Assembly (NCBI RefSeq): GCF_000002875.2
Contig: NC_009417.2
Location: forward strand, 1,283,929-1,347,928
DNA from: Leishmania infantum JPCM5
Lineage: Eukaryota > Euglenozoa > Kinetoplastea > Trypanosomatida > Trypanosomatidae
Length of the DNA: 64,000 nt
Direction: 5' to 3'
Under the pieces are notes generated by a model. The model did not search any database, was not told the DNA's origin, and was given only the letters and a program-made list of their open reading frames with translations. Of this stretch, positions 44,624-56,800 are shown one piece after another. How positions within the stretch are numbered: position 1 is the stretch's first letter; each line of letters opens with the position of its first letter. The position numbers were made by a program, and so were the translations under genes.

Positions 44624-47600
44624 ATGGGGCGACGCAAGCGTGTAGTGCCCATGGAAACTGCGGAGATGCGGCGGCACCAGAGCGAGGACGGACGAAGAGG
44701 ATCCATGAGCGCGTGCAGCACAAGTCGCAGCAATAACACGAACAGTAGCATCCATGCACCAGGCGGTGGTGGTGGTGGTGACCACCTCTCCCGCAGAGGT
44801 TCTTTCGCCGTGCTGGGGGGCGACCCGGCTCGCGAGCGCACTAGCAAGCACCTCAGTCGCAACCAGTCCAGGAGCGGGTCCTCTTTCCGTCGTCCTTCTC
44901 AGCAGCAAGGTGTTGGCGGCGGCCTGCTTCCCAACAGCGGCTTGAGCGTCACTCCGCCCTCGCAGCAGCGTCAGTCTCAACCGTCACAACAGCCCTACCC
45001 TTGTGCACCACAGCGAGAACAGAAACCGTACCCACAGGGCATAGGGTTTCCCTCTTCGGCGCACCCGATGACCCCCAGCAACGGCCAAACGTGTGACAGT
45101 GATGGCAGTGCACGTCACCATTACAGTGGCTCGATCCAGCCTGGCGAGTTTTCAGGAAATCCCTTCGTTGCGCGCCGCAGTAGCCGACTGCTCTTTGCTG
45201 CAGGCGGCGCGGTTCAGGAGCCTCAGCAGCAGTACGCTCCTTATCCGTCATCTCCAGGGTATGACAGGAATTCCAGCAGGCCCACACAAAACGCTCAGGC
45301 GCAGCCGTACTCGCCGTACTGCGGCAGCCCTTTGTTTCCGCCGCCGCAGCTCACCAATGCTCGCCATCTACCACCGCTTCCCTACGTAATGACCCCTCAA
45401 GGTATGATGGCGCCGCCACTTCTGTATCTACTCCCCATGCACAGCTGTCCCCCCATGCCCAACATGCTACCGCAGCAGCAGCAGCAAGAACACTGCTGTG
45501 AGATCCCAGACACGAGCAACGGAGCGGCACCCTCGCAGTACAACGCGATGAACGGTAACGTGATGCCTGCTTCACCGCAGGCTCCGTGGGGCTGGCAGCA
45601 GCATGTTCTGCTTGATCGGCCACAAGCGGTGTCACCACAGCCAACGCTGGTGAGATATCCGTCGTTCCTGGCGGAGAAGAACACTGCGACTAGCGTGGTC
45701 CCCACCGCCGCGCCGCCGGCCGCAGCTGATCCACAAGCAGCGACAAGAGCAGCTGGCGGCATTCTCTTGCCCCGCACGCAGAGCATTCTGAATCGCGTCT
45801 CAAGCTTCAAGAAGGCAGCGCAGCCTGCGTCAAAGGGCGATCAGGCGCGTCAGCAAGAGGCCGACATGCAGCAGCGACTCTATGCGCGGGAACAGGAGCG
45901 GCGTCGATTGGAGCAGGAAATGCAGGCCCGGGAGGCGGCCAATAAAGCTGCGCGAGATCAGCGGCTGCGTGAGCTATTGCAGCGCCAAGCGTCTCGCAAC
46001 TTCGCACAGGAGTCAACTACAAATGCGGCTCCGCGCGTGCCGATGGAGTCGCCGAAGTCGAGTTGCCTCAGTAACGCTAGCGCCTCGGAGAGTCGCCCAG
46101 CGCTTCCATCCGAACCCGTGCTCGCTCTAAAGCAGGCGTCTCCTGCTCGTTCACCGTCGACTCCTCCGACAACCGACGCACCGGTGCCCCCTCAAGAGCC
46201 ACGGAATCAGCAGCTGCCCATGTCGGTTGCCAGCTTGCACAGCCCCGCCGGATCACAAGCCAGCAGGGGGAGCCTCGGCATCACTGCGCCGAGGAGTGGG
46301 GAGGCAGCCGTGATAGCGAAGGGTAAAGGCCCTTCTGGAGGCGCTGGCACTATCACTGCTGTGGATGCACCGGCTGCACCAGCGGCGGGGACGCAGCAGC
46401 TCTGGCACCGCTCCCCATCCCTCGTCCTGTACGAGATTCCGCTGCGCTGCGCCAAGATGGTGACCGGGAAGGGCGAGGAGCAGATCGACTGCTCGACGTT
46501 CCCGGTGCGGCTCGTTGGCAGCAAGCTGCGCGTCATCGATGAGGTGAAACAGACAACGACGGAGTATGCCATAGACGAGATTGCCACACATCGACAGGGC
46601 TCGACATTTGTAGAGTCAAGGCTTCTCCAGAAAGTCGGCGAGGTGCTGGTCGCTGGCTACAGTGCGTCCGTGCTGAGCCTCGACTCGCAGGGACTTGCCA
46701 AGCCCCTTGCCGCCTTCGACAGTGCTGCGTGGCTTGCTAAACGGCGCCTGCTCAGGAACGTGATAAGTACGGTGAAGAACATGCAGTCTACGTACAGCAA
46801 GCAGGTTGGCAACCGAGACTTCTTCGAGGCAGCTTTTTCCTTCGCACTTGTCAAGAATGTGTCGGGACAGAAGGCAGCTGAGTGGAAAAAGACGAACCCT
46901 GCTACCACACAGCGAGGGTACGAGGTGGTAGACCTTCTTCAGACCGAGCCAAGGGTTGTCCAGCTCAAGATGCATAGCTGCGTGCTGTTTGGCCACCGCA
47001 TCGGCGGTGTCGAGTACCGCGCACTGCGCAGCGAATCAGAGTTCACGAAGGCGCTGGCGAGTGCGCAGGCGAACGCCAACATCGTGCTGGGCCGCCTGGC
47101 CGACGCCGTCGCCGCTGACCCAAACAACGAGGCAACGGCTAGGGAGCAGGCATCTGTCCTTCAGGTGGTAACGTGTGTGCTGACGCACCGCAAGGCTGGC
47201 GCCGTGTCGCTGGAGGAGCAGATGGCGGAGCCTGCCGAGGCGGTGTACAAGCGAGAAGCGGAGAGCGACGTCATCTCGTCGGATGACGAAGATGACGCGA
47301 ATGTGCTTGGGGCGTTCCAGTCGCACAATGTACCGTCTGCCTGCAGCGACATAATTATGAACTGCCTCACCTGCATCGGTTCTCAGCAGAGCCACCACCT
47401 GTGGACCGCTGCATTGGCACACGACCAGGGCACGGCGCCCACTTCCCTCTTTGAATCCGCCTTTGGCGGTCCGGCGTACACGGTGATTCTCGCCAGTATG
47501 GATCCCACAAAGGTCGAGTCTGCCGCGACACTTGCCACGCAGTCCGCGATGTCCATGAAACTGCACCGCCGCCCCCTTAACGGGTCTGCGCGCCGCCTTA

Positions 47601-47785
47601 TCCGAACCTCCAAGTACATGACGGCGGCCTTACAGAAGAAATTGAGCAGTGCAAACTGCCCATCTGGCCCTCAGCAGTGCAGCTTAAAGGCTGACATCTG
47701 CAAGTATGCTGAGGCACTAGACTCGCTCCGTAAAGTGCTGGGCACCATCGAAGCACGTCGCTTCAGCGTATCCGGTTCCGCGTAG
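44624..47785 (+). CDS. PK7: pseudokinesin-domain protein with Gln/Pro/Ser-rich N-terminus and coiled coil
   Basis: 1053 residues from ATG 44624 (MGRRKRVVPM). An AG at 44605-44606 gives a very short leader, whereas the stronger-looking acceptor at 44431-44432 would expose a short upstream ORF (44437-44562) in another frame. Residues 1-400 are Ser/Gln/Pro/Asn-rich and include RRGSF near residue 57. Residues 404-456 are rich in Arg, Glu and Gln and predict a coiled coil. Residues 460-590 are again disordered. The motor-like domain occupies about 600-1000: GYSASVLSLDSQGLAKP (678-694) at the P-loop position, VVDLL, a SCVLFGH segment in place of SSPVYGP, an acidic SSDDEDD insert, and SLFESAFGGPAYTV (941-954) at the LLQDSLGGN position. 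LNGSARRLI stands at the neck position. No GK[ST], SSRSH or DLAGSE is present. The gene is bracketed by the near-identical 1.23 kb direct repeats. Confidence 0.87.
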   Translation: MGRRKRVVPMETAEMRRHQSEDGRRGSMSACSTSRSNNTNSSIHAPGGGGGGDHLSRRGSFAVLGGDPARERTSKHLSRNQSRSGSSFRRPSQQQGVGGGLLPNSGLSVTPPSQQRQSQPSQQPYPCAPQREQKPYPQGIGFPSSAHPMTPSNGQTCDSDGSARHHYSGSIQPGEFSGNPFVARRSSRLLFAAGGAVQEPQQQYAPYPSSPGYDRNSSRPTQNAQAQPYSPYCGSPLFPPPQLTNARHLPPLPYVMTPQGMMAPPLLYLLPMHSCPPMPNMLPQQQQQEHCCEIPDTSNGAAPSQYNAMNGNVMPASPQAPWGWQQHVLLDRPQAVSPQPTLVRYPSFLAEKNTATSVVPTAAPPAAADPQAATRAAGGILLPRTQSILNRVSSFKKAAQPASKGDQARQQEADMQQRLYAREQERRRLEQEMQAREAANKAARDQRLRELLQRQASRNFAQESTTNAAPRVPMESPKSSCLSNASASESRPALPSEPVLALKQASPARSPSTPPTTDAPVPPQEPRNQQLPMSVASLHSPAGSQASRGSLGITAPRSGEAAVIAKGKGPSGGAGTITAVDAPAAPAAGTQQLWHRSPSLVLYEIPLRCAKMVTGKGEEQIDCSTFPVRLVGSKLRVIDEVKQTTTEYAIDEIATHRQGSTFVESRLLQKVGEVLVAGYSASVLSLDSQGLAKPLAAFDSAAWLAKRRLLRNVISTVKNMQSTYSKQVGNRDFFEAAFSFALVKNVSGQKAAEWKKTNPATTQRGYEVVDLLQTEPRVVQLKMHSCVLFGHRIGGVEYRALRSESEFTKALASAQANANIVLGRLADAVAADPNNEATAREQASVLQVVTCVLTHRKAGAVSLEEQMAEPAEAVYKREAESDVISSDDEDDANVLGAFQSHNVPSACSDIIMNCLTCIGSQQSHHLWTAALAHDQGTAPTSLFESAFGGPAYTVILASMDPTKVESAATLATQSAMSMKLHRRPLNGSARRLIRTSKYMTAALQKKLSSANCPSGPQQCSLKADICKYAEALDSLRKVLGTIEARRFSVSGSA

Positions 47786-50565
47786 TGGGGCCGGGCTCTT
47801 CAGCCCATCAAGTCGCACACGCACGAAAGCGGGTGGGGGCCGGGATGCGCACGCACGCACATGTGAGGTCGAAGAGTCACTCCTTTTGGAATCAAGGTGG
47901 ACGCAGCGATGTGCCGGCAGCACGGCGGGGTGTTTTTTTTTCGCTTTAGTGCTTGACTGTCGCCTTGGGCATCGGTGTCTCTCACATTTCTTCTCTTGGT
48001 TTATTCTTTTGTTCGTCTTTGGCTGCCTGCCATCATTTCGGTGCGTGCGTGCTGGAGGCTGAGAGCCACGGGTGGGGCCTCCCTCTTCCTTCCCCTCGCA
48101 TCCTCCTTCTTTTTGCCTGAGAGGGCGTCGCCTTCATCATTGTATTTCTTTTTTTTTCTATACGGGTTTTGCCCTACCGATCGGTTTCGCTTTGGGTTGT
48201 GTGGGCGCTTCGCGTTCCCTCTCCTTCGTGTGTGTGTGTGTGTAAGTGCGCCAACTCGAGCACGTTCCTCTTCGCGTTTGGAATGTGAACTAAAAAAAAA
48301 TAAAACCACAGAGGAAGCGGCGCACACGTCTTGTTGGTCTTCTTGACACTGCTCATCTTTTTTTTTTCTCTATGATGAAATCTGGTTTGGTGCATCACCT
48401 CCCCCTCTCGTTCCTCTTGGCCTCTTTGGTGCACCCCTTCAAACTCTTGTGGGCTTACAATGTGTGTGTGTGTGCGTGCCTGTGCAGATCTCCGTCTTTC
48501 TCTATGCGTGCACGTTGGTTTTTTTTGTTGCCGCAGGAGAGTCGTCTGGGTGGTGGTGGTGGCAGCGGGGCGGTGATGGTGTTGGGAATTTCGATGTCTC
48601 TGCGAATCACTTCGTCTTTCCATTTGCTGTGCTGTGCTTGCGAGTTCTTTTGGATTTGCTTCTCCCTCTCTCCTGCAGCGTGTGCGCGAGCGGCGGTTTG
48701 TCTGCTTCTTGAGTTCGCGGCTCATGCCACGCGTCCACACACCTCCCCACGCTTCACACGTAAATACACGTGTGCTTGTGGGTATACGCGTTTGTGTGAT
48801 GTTGGCGGCTTTTCTTTTCTGTCTCTCTCTCTCTTGATATTTCGCTAGATCTGTGGCGGATTCGGTGTCGCCGATCTTTTTTTTTCATTGTCCTCGCATC
48901 TCTGTCTCTCTCCTCTGTATTTCTCCTCTCTTGACACCCCGCATACCTATATGTGAAACACACTGGCACACTCAAGACATTTTTGCTTCTCGCTGGAGCT
49001 GGCGGTGATATGTGCATAACCCTGTGCCGCCCCAGTCGCTGCATCGCCCTTCCTGATACCCTTTCTCGACCCCCTTCACTTGTTCAGACACACACACACA
49101 CACACAGACAAGAGTGATATGCCCGGCATCGCATCTGATCTCCCCCACCTTGTATCCTTTTCTTTCGTTGGTAGGAGTGTCTGCGTTTTGTTATTCTTCA
49201 TGATTGTACGCATTTTTCCTTTCTGTTTTTTTTTTTTTTCGAGGCAGCGCTTCGTCTCTTAACCCTGAGCCACCGCCTCTCGTGCTATTCCTTTCAGCCA
49301 AACGTGCACATATACTTTTCTGCTCGCTCAACGCTGTCGCCCTGTGGACGATGACCAGCACTTTCGAGGTGGAGGCGGGGGGTGGGGTGGGGTGGGGGAC
49401 GAGGGTGCAGAGGTAGCGTTGTTGATGATTGATGTAGCGAAAGACGTGCACGGCAGCATGTTTGTGAGTTTCTTTCTCTTTCGAAGTTCTTTTTCCCCCT
49501 TTCTGTTCCACGTCTGAATCCGCTGCGTTTTCGCTTCTCTCTCTCTTTATGTGCATTTAATGTGTTTAATTTCTCCCCCGCTTGCTCGTTGGATGGCGCG
49601 CTCCTATGTCTGAGACCGCTTTCCCGTTCGCGTTGAATGCGAGTCCGTGCAAGCATGCCGTGGAACCTGCTATCCCCCCTTCTCATCTTCCTCTGTCGTT
49701 CCCTTGCCTTTCCGCTTATCTTCTACAGACTCACGAGCTCACGTATTGTTTACCTCGCTTGCTGTTGTTGTATTGCAAACGCGCGCGCACGCCTCCCTCA
49801 TTCGCAGCGGTTGCGTGTGCTTCAGCATACCACTACCTGGCGGGCTGCGGACGGGCTCTTCCGAAGGGGCGAAAAACTAGCGGCGTGCATCAAGTGACTC
49901 TCTCGCTTTTCGAAGTTCCCTTACTCGCTGTGGGCACATGATGCGATGCAGGCACACATAAAGTCAGGAGCGGCCGTAGTGCTTTCTGATACACCCATAG
50001 CCACCGAGAGACGAGGCTGCGGGCGCCCTTGCTTTCATCCACCGCACCCACTGTTGAGCGATGGGGCTGGAGCTTGATCTGCCGAGAAGACAACTTCAAA
50101 CACGAGACGCAGGTACGCAAGTGTGCTTGTTGTTGCGGACTCGCTCTCCATCCTCATGGCGCTCAGCACGGGGCCTTCAACGGTGGAAGGCGGCGTGCTG
50201 CAACGCGTCTGTATACACATGTGCTGCGGAAAATGGTCCGCATCGTGCGCCTCTCATTTCAACATGTCTGCGAGAATATCAAGATCAAGCACACCGAAGA
50301 CCTTGGCTGGGCTGCACGATCAGCCATGCCAGAAGACGCCGACACCAACTGCGCGGATCACAGACTCGGTCATCGCTCTCAGATTTCAAGACGACATCCC
50401 CCGAAACCACACGAAGCGATGCGGCACGCTGAGACAAGCGCCTCTCGGCGGCAGCCGTTCCACATCACAGGAGCACGGATACCAAGCTCACAAGACAGCA
50501 AGAGACCACCCTCGCCCAGTTTTCACAACGGGCACCTGCCCGTAATTAGGATTCCTGCAACGACC

Positions 50566-51798
50566 GGTGACTGGTAGTGGCCGCATGGGGTGCAGCGCAT
50601 GTGGTGCCTGCTAGCGGAGCAGCAGTGTGGTGCCCCCGCTCCCCCCTCCACACCACCAGAGTCTTCGCCCCCCCCCCTGCGCGCTTGCTCCACGAGGGCG
50701 TCTGACCCGGCGATGCGCCTGATATCGTATGCGGGGCTCGCCTATCGATGGACGCTCACAGCAGCCCGTGTTTCACGCCGTGGACTTGCACGCGGTGATG
50801 TGGGCACACATGTCTCGCTTGCGCTGCACGGGCTTCCACTGCCGGGTGTCTGCCGCTGTCCCCTGTGCCCCTCAGCACGACGAACCATGAGCGCTGTGTG
50901 CGCAGACGCATGTATGTGTGCGGATACCGGGGAAGGCGAAGCGCCGCTGCCGCCACAGACTCAGGGCAGCGCCCCGCCTGTCGCGGCACATGCGGGCAAG
51001 GTATCCAGGCACGCCCCCGGGCAACAACGCCGCCATGAGGCAGGCACTGTGATGCGGAAGTGCGAGCAGTGTGCGCCGGCGCTGTCAAGCACCGCTGGCA
51101 TGGTGTGTCTGATGCGAGCAAAGCATCCAGGGGCCGGCCGAGCACGGGCGATGGGGGGGAGGGGAAGAAGGCGCATGCAGGGCCATGCCGATGCCCCCTC
51201 TCCCGCAGTGCATGTGTGCGGAGCATGCGGCGTCTCCTGCATCCGACCGAGTGGGCTGATGCGGCGCGGACGCCGGCAGGCATGACGAGGGCACCCGGGA
51301 CGGCACCACCGAGCCATCGGGTGTGCACTGCGGAGAGCCGCCACGCCACATTACGGGATGCCGCGGTTGGAGCGGACTGGGGGGCGGGCGGGCGAAGCAC
51401 GGCATGCAGGCAGTGTGTGCCGGGCCTCAGAAGGACCCTGACCCCTGAGGCTTTCGAGGCTCCTCCTTGCGTTCGTGCGGCACGCACCTGGACCGCCCAC
51501 CCACCACGTGCACGACAGGCGCCGATCGCGCAGCGGGCACAGGAAGAGTAGGCGATGAAGGGCAGGGCGAGCGTGCTGGACGCATGGCGCGATTCGACGA
51601 GCGGGAGAGCCACGTCCCAGGCGACGAGCATTTAGCCCGAGCGCGACAGAGTTAGGTGAGCGGTGGCTGCATGCCGATGCTTGTCGACATGTTCGTGTTG
51701 GGCCGACACACGCCGACAAGGAGGAAGCGTTTCTCCACACCCTCCGCATCTTGATTTGTATTCTGTGTTTTAATGGGTCGTTGCTGTCTGCATGCGCG
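50566..51798 (+). repeat. GC-rich direct repeat, copy 3 (1.23 kb)
   Basis: It is near-identical to 41315-42547 and in the same orientation. The upstream flank (49930-50565) is unrelated to the flank of copy 2, and the downstream flanks diverge immediately after CATGCGCG, so both boundaries are sharp. Confidence 0.95.
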
Positions 51799-52142
51799 CT
51801 TGTGTCTGCCTCACTTTCTTGTTTTCTGTTATTTTCTGGAAATCATTTTTTTTTCATCTCGACGCGTGTCGGCGGTCTTCTTTTGGAGAACTGGTGTCTT
51901 TTCTATTTTTTTTCTAGTCCATTGCATTTGTGTTTGTGTGTGCGCGGATCGTCGGTCTTTTATGTGCAATGTCGCACGCTGTCTCTCGCTCGCTAGCGAG
52001 ATTTCGGTGTTTTTTTTTTGCTCCTTTTTTTTGCAGTATCTTATGTGACTGGTCTCATACAAACGCCGCAGAACATAAAAGGGAGCATGGGAAGGGGGTC
52101 TGAGGGAGCACAAGGGCTTACATGAGCACCCGTCACTCTTGG

Positions 52143-52172
52143 ACAGCTGTGCATGCATGCGTGCACAGCTGT
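52143..52172. other. Hairpin with 11-bp perfect stem
   Basis: ACAGCTGTGCA, an 8-base loop and TGCACAGCTGT form a perfect inverted repeat about 345 bases after repeat copy 3. It is stable on paper as RNA or as a cruciform. No known motif is recognised. Confidence 0.7.
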
Positions 52173-53754
52173 TCCGCGCTGCGATTCCATCTCTTCTCTC
52201 GCTCCCTTGACGCTGCAATTGTGTGTGTACGTACTTCCGTTGCTTCTCACTTCTTTTGCTGTCCTGTTCGTTGCCGATGTGTTGTGCTGGCATGGGCTCT
52301 TTGCCTTCCCTGCTTTCTTTCGCTCTCAGCATTCCTAGGTGTTCTTGCCCTGCTGTAGGGCATATGTTGGCAAACACAAGTTGATTGAACTGTGTATGGT
52401 CCAGGTGCATGCAGATGTGTGTGGCGGTGCCCTCGTGCGTGTCTGTACGCCGAAGATTTTCATCTGGACGTACGCCCAAAGTCCATGTGCTCAGCGTGTG
52501 ATTGTGTCTGCTTCTCTGCCCCGCAGGTTTGTTTTTCATCGTCCGCTTCTTTAGAGGTGCACGCGAATTGTTCGCGCTTTTTCGTTTCGTCGCCTTCGCT
52601 TCCTTCACCGTCTCGGCATTGTGCTCTCGATCTCCCTCTGCCCGCCCTCGGTCTGTCAGGCGTGGAGAACAGCACGGTCCAAGTTGCTGGTTTGTGGAGA
52701 CCTTGGAGAATCCGAAAGATGCACAGACAGGTACGGGCGCGCGCACGCCGTCACCGATGACCTCCTTGTGGCACCCAAACACTTGCTTGCGTATCGTGTA
52801 TGCGCTGGTGCACGCCCATCACCTTGCAGCGAAAGAGAAAAAAAGAAAATTCATTGTGCGCGAATTGAGGGCGGGGGAAGACTTTGACGATGTAGGTGAG
52901 AAAATCGAAGGGCGGTCGAGCCTACCAGGGCGACTTGCGGTAGGGTTTGTTTTTGCATGCACGATCGCCACTCATGAAGAGTGGCATGCGTCTGCTGCGA
53001 GTGCCTCCGTACTTCATTCCCGTTCAGGAGGTAAAACTGAAGGAATGCCTCAGGTGGGATATACGGTGCTCTCTCCCCCCCCTGACCCCATCCCTCGAGG
53101 GCGTATGCGGTGCCGATGAATGAAATCAAGAATCGGCTCTTCGATTACTGCTACCACTGTCCCTTCTTTTATCACCTCCTTTCTCTCTCTGAGCTTATTT
53201 TCACTCGGTCTGTCTTTATCGTCGGTGCCCCCCTCACTCATCAGTGATTCATCGACGTCTTTTTGCGCTCTCTTTCTCCTCTCTCGCTCTCTCGTGGCTC
53301 TCCGCACGGACGGGTTGAAGAATCAAGCCTAGTTGGTCACTTGCGTCGCACAGCCCCCACCCGCACACCATCTTCCTCCCTTCTCTGTTAAGCACTCGTA
53401 CACACAAGCAGTGCGCGTGTCGCTTCATAGTCGTGTGTTCTCTCTCTTTCTTTGGTTGTCGCTGCACTCCGTGTTTTGTTTCCTTTATTTTTTTTCCTTT
53501 GCCGATCAGCGGTTCCCTCCCCTCGCAGCGTGCCGCTGTTGTGCGTGAGAGTTGTGTCTCCGTACTTGCGTGTGGGTCTTCGCCTCGGCGTCGGCGTTGG
53601 CGCCTTCGTCGCATCGCGCGTGTTCGCATTCTTCTTTGCTTGACCACCCCTTCCATCGCCGGTGCATTTCTGCGTGCAAATCCCAGTTGCCGTCGCTGTG
53701 CCGCCGCTGGTTGTTGATCTGCTTATGTCAGCGGTGCCTCCAGGAGCGGTTGCC

Positions 53755-53785
53755 CCACTATACCGTACTCCGTCCCCTCTTCTAG
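53755..53785 (+). promoter_or_regulatory. Candidate trans-splice acceptor for PK8
   Basis: A CT-rich tract ends in TCTTCTAG, with AG at 53784-53785. The leader would be about 66 nt and contains no ATG before 53852. Confidence 0.45.
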
Positions 53786-53851
53786 CCCCTGCGCAAGACA
53801 GAGAAGAGAGTCTCAGGCACGCAGTTCAACAGTAACACTCACGGATACCAC

Positions 53852-56800
53852 ATGTATCAACAGCAGCAGGCCGCGGCATTCAGTGGCGATGGCGCAACAA
53901 AGCTGAGCGGGCCGGGCGTGGGTGCTGGCTGGGGTGCCGGTCCTATAAACAGCAGTTTTGGCGCTGGCGCCTACTGCAGAGGCTACGGCGCTGGCGGTTA
54001 CAGTGGCGCCGCCGCGTTTGACGGTGAGAGAATGCACGACGCCGGACATAGCAGCATGTACGGCACACGCAGCATGTACGCACAGCCCGATGCAAGGGAT
54101 GTGATGGGCGACACAAATGAGGAGATCATTGTCACAAAGATTTTTTCCAGTCGGCGAGATCTCGATCGCCTCGCTTCTGCGCAGGATTTTTCACGTCGGT
54201 TCGACTCGAACTGGGGAAGCTACCGCTTCGCCGGCGCAGACGGCTTTGGCGGCTCCCTGTACGGCGCGAACAGCGCGGCTGGTGGTTCCCTCATGAACCT
54301 CAGTGGCAAGCCCGGTGCGTCATCCATCACAGACCGCGGAACAGGGGCCGCTGGCATGGGTCCAGATGGCAACGACGGCCGCAGCGCGCACGAGAAGATG
54401 CCGGCATCGGGGGAGAAGGTAGCAGCGACTAAGGAGGCTGCGGACGAGCGCGTCGACGCCTCTCGCAATGCCCGGCGAAGTGGCCTGGCGGAAACGGACG
54501 CGTCCAAGGCGTCTGGCAAGTCGACACCGAGCACGGTGAAGCCTAGCAGCGCGGCGGACCAAAATGGCGAGGCGCACGACGCGCCGATGCAGTCTTCGAC
54601 CGAAGCAAGCGACACGACCAACAAGAGCAAGGGCGTGTCCGGCGGTGCGCCTGACAAGGGGCCCAAGACCAGCACGCAGCAGGCGACCGAACCGAAGCCG
54701 ACGCCGACGGGTGCGAGTGATCGCTGCATGTCAGCTCTTGAGACGGCCAAGGGGCGTGCAGGCAAGGCATCGGAGACCATGAATACGCAGGAAACAAAAC
54801 CCCTTACGACTGAGTCGATCGATGACATTCCGCTCCTGGCCGACGACGTCCGACCGAAGCCGAAGCCGGCCGCCCCGAATGCACCGACGCCGCAGACGGC
54901 GCCGGTGGAGCTGCCCGCTAAGGAAGAGCCACAGCAGACATCGGCGACCACGAAGACGCCCGCGTCGAAGCTGTCTGAACCGCCGAACGAGGCGACAGAG
55001 ACTGCCCACGCCGTGGACAGCAGCTCAACTACCAACGCAACGAGGGGCTCCACCGCCAACGGCGAGGGCCGCCCCGCTCGCCCACGCAGCCGCCAGGCAG
55101 CACGCTCCGTCAGTCGCCTCACCTCGATGAGCGTTGTGGAGTTCCCAGTGGCGGAGGAGGTGAATGATGAGATGGTTGACGGCGGCCTCCACGACTCGGA
55201 GAAGGAGGCGGCTCTCCGCGCCGAGCAGCGCCGCGAGCGCGAGGAAGCCGCCCGCGCGGCGCGCGATGAGCGCCAGCGTCAGCAGCAACTGATGGAGGAG
55301 GCGCAGAGGCAGCGCGAAGAGGAGGCGCAGAGGCGGCGACAGAAGAAAGAGGACGAGGCGCGCCAGCGGAAGGAGATGCTGACGAAGATGGACGGGGAGC
55401 GCAAGCGCGAACGGGACGCCGCCCTTGCCGCGCGCGAGCGCCAGCGGGAGGAGGAGAAGCGGCGCTTTGAGGATATGAAGCGCCTCGAGGAGGCGAAAGA
55501 GGCCGCGCGTGCCGCCGCTCTGATAGCGGAGCGGCAACGCAAGCTCGAAGCGGAGAAGACGGAAGCAGAGGAGAAGACGGCCCGCAGTGCCTCGCGTCAA
55601 CGCAGCCGACGCCCTACTAGTCGACCAGCCTCCCGCCTGCGCGGTGCGATCCCGGAGCAGCCTCCGGATGTGACGGCTGGGCAGATAAAGGACACACTAG
55701 CGGACGAGGCCTTGGGGAAGTCAGCACACCCCGACAATGAGAACCACCACTCCCACGCCGCACAGGCACCGCGCGTGGCGCAAGCGGATCGCAAGACGGA
55801 GCCTGTGGCGGAAGTGCGGCACACATCTAAGTCGCCGGCGGGTGTGAGGTGTGCGTCCTCGACCCCGGCCGAGGTGCGGGCAGAACGTGCCGCTCGATCG
55901 CAGCGTTCACAGTCGCCGCTGCCACAGCAGAAGCAGCCAGCCTCGGCAGAAGGAGTGATGAGTGGGCCGCCGAGCCACAGCGCCGCGCCTGTGCTGCCGA
56001 ACTCGAACCCGACGCCGCAGTCGCAGGTGCCCAATAACTCTCACCGCTCTCAGTCGAAGGAGGACAAATCTGCGTCTTCAGCGGGCAAGAGCAGCACCTC
56101 GCGCCCGGCAAACATGGTCAAGACACTGGTGCTTGTGGAGGAGCTGCGCGACAGCAACCACGCCTTGGCGATGAAGGACAACTCCATCAGCTACAAAGGG
56201 CAGACGATCGAGGTGACCGAAGTGAAGACACGTCCGGAGGACAACTTCAACTACCATTCCAGCGTCGTCCACGACGTCTCCGAGGCGGTGTGCAGCGGCT
56301 ACAATGCCGCGGTGCTGGCTGTGGACGCTCCGAACACCGCCGGCCGCTTCGATTCTCCCGTCTGGTCTATCCTCAACCGCATTGTTCGCACGCTGCTACA
56401 CGAGAACAGCAACAAGGCCGGCCAGCTGCGCGCCGACTTTCAGCTGACGTGCGCCATGGGGTACCTCTACAAGGACAAGGTGAAGGACTTGCTGACGAGC
56501 GCTGAGCCGGAGGCGTCGTTCACGAAGATCGGCGTGAACCCGTCGCCGATCTATGGTCCGCGCTTGACAAACCTCACCTACGACGCCGTCACGGACCCCA
56601 GCGCGTTCGAGGACGTGCTCACCACCACGCTCTCGCGCGCCTCTGAGGATGCGACAATACAGAGTCTGACGGAGGGTGTCTTGGCTGCGTTTGTGCTCAT
56701 CATGCAGACCCGCGAGACGGACGGCAAGCCGGACATCTATCTGTCGTCCCTCGTGGTGGCCACGTCCGGTGACGACACTTTTCCATACCAGTCAGCGATC

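Larger units (their letters stand above)
47786..53851. other. Intergenic spacer PK7-PK8 (6.1 kb)
   Basis: T-rich DNA with TG/CA microsatellites (near 48230, 49088) surrounds a balanced-composition island at about 49930-50565 and repeat copy 3 at 50566-51798. An 11-bp hairpin lies at 52143-52172 and a 12-bp palindrome (CTCGCTAGCGAG) at 51989-52000. Another balanced patch covers about 52670-53120. The frame at 50123-50545 is discussed in the findings; no other frame looks coding. Confidence 0.55.
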
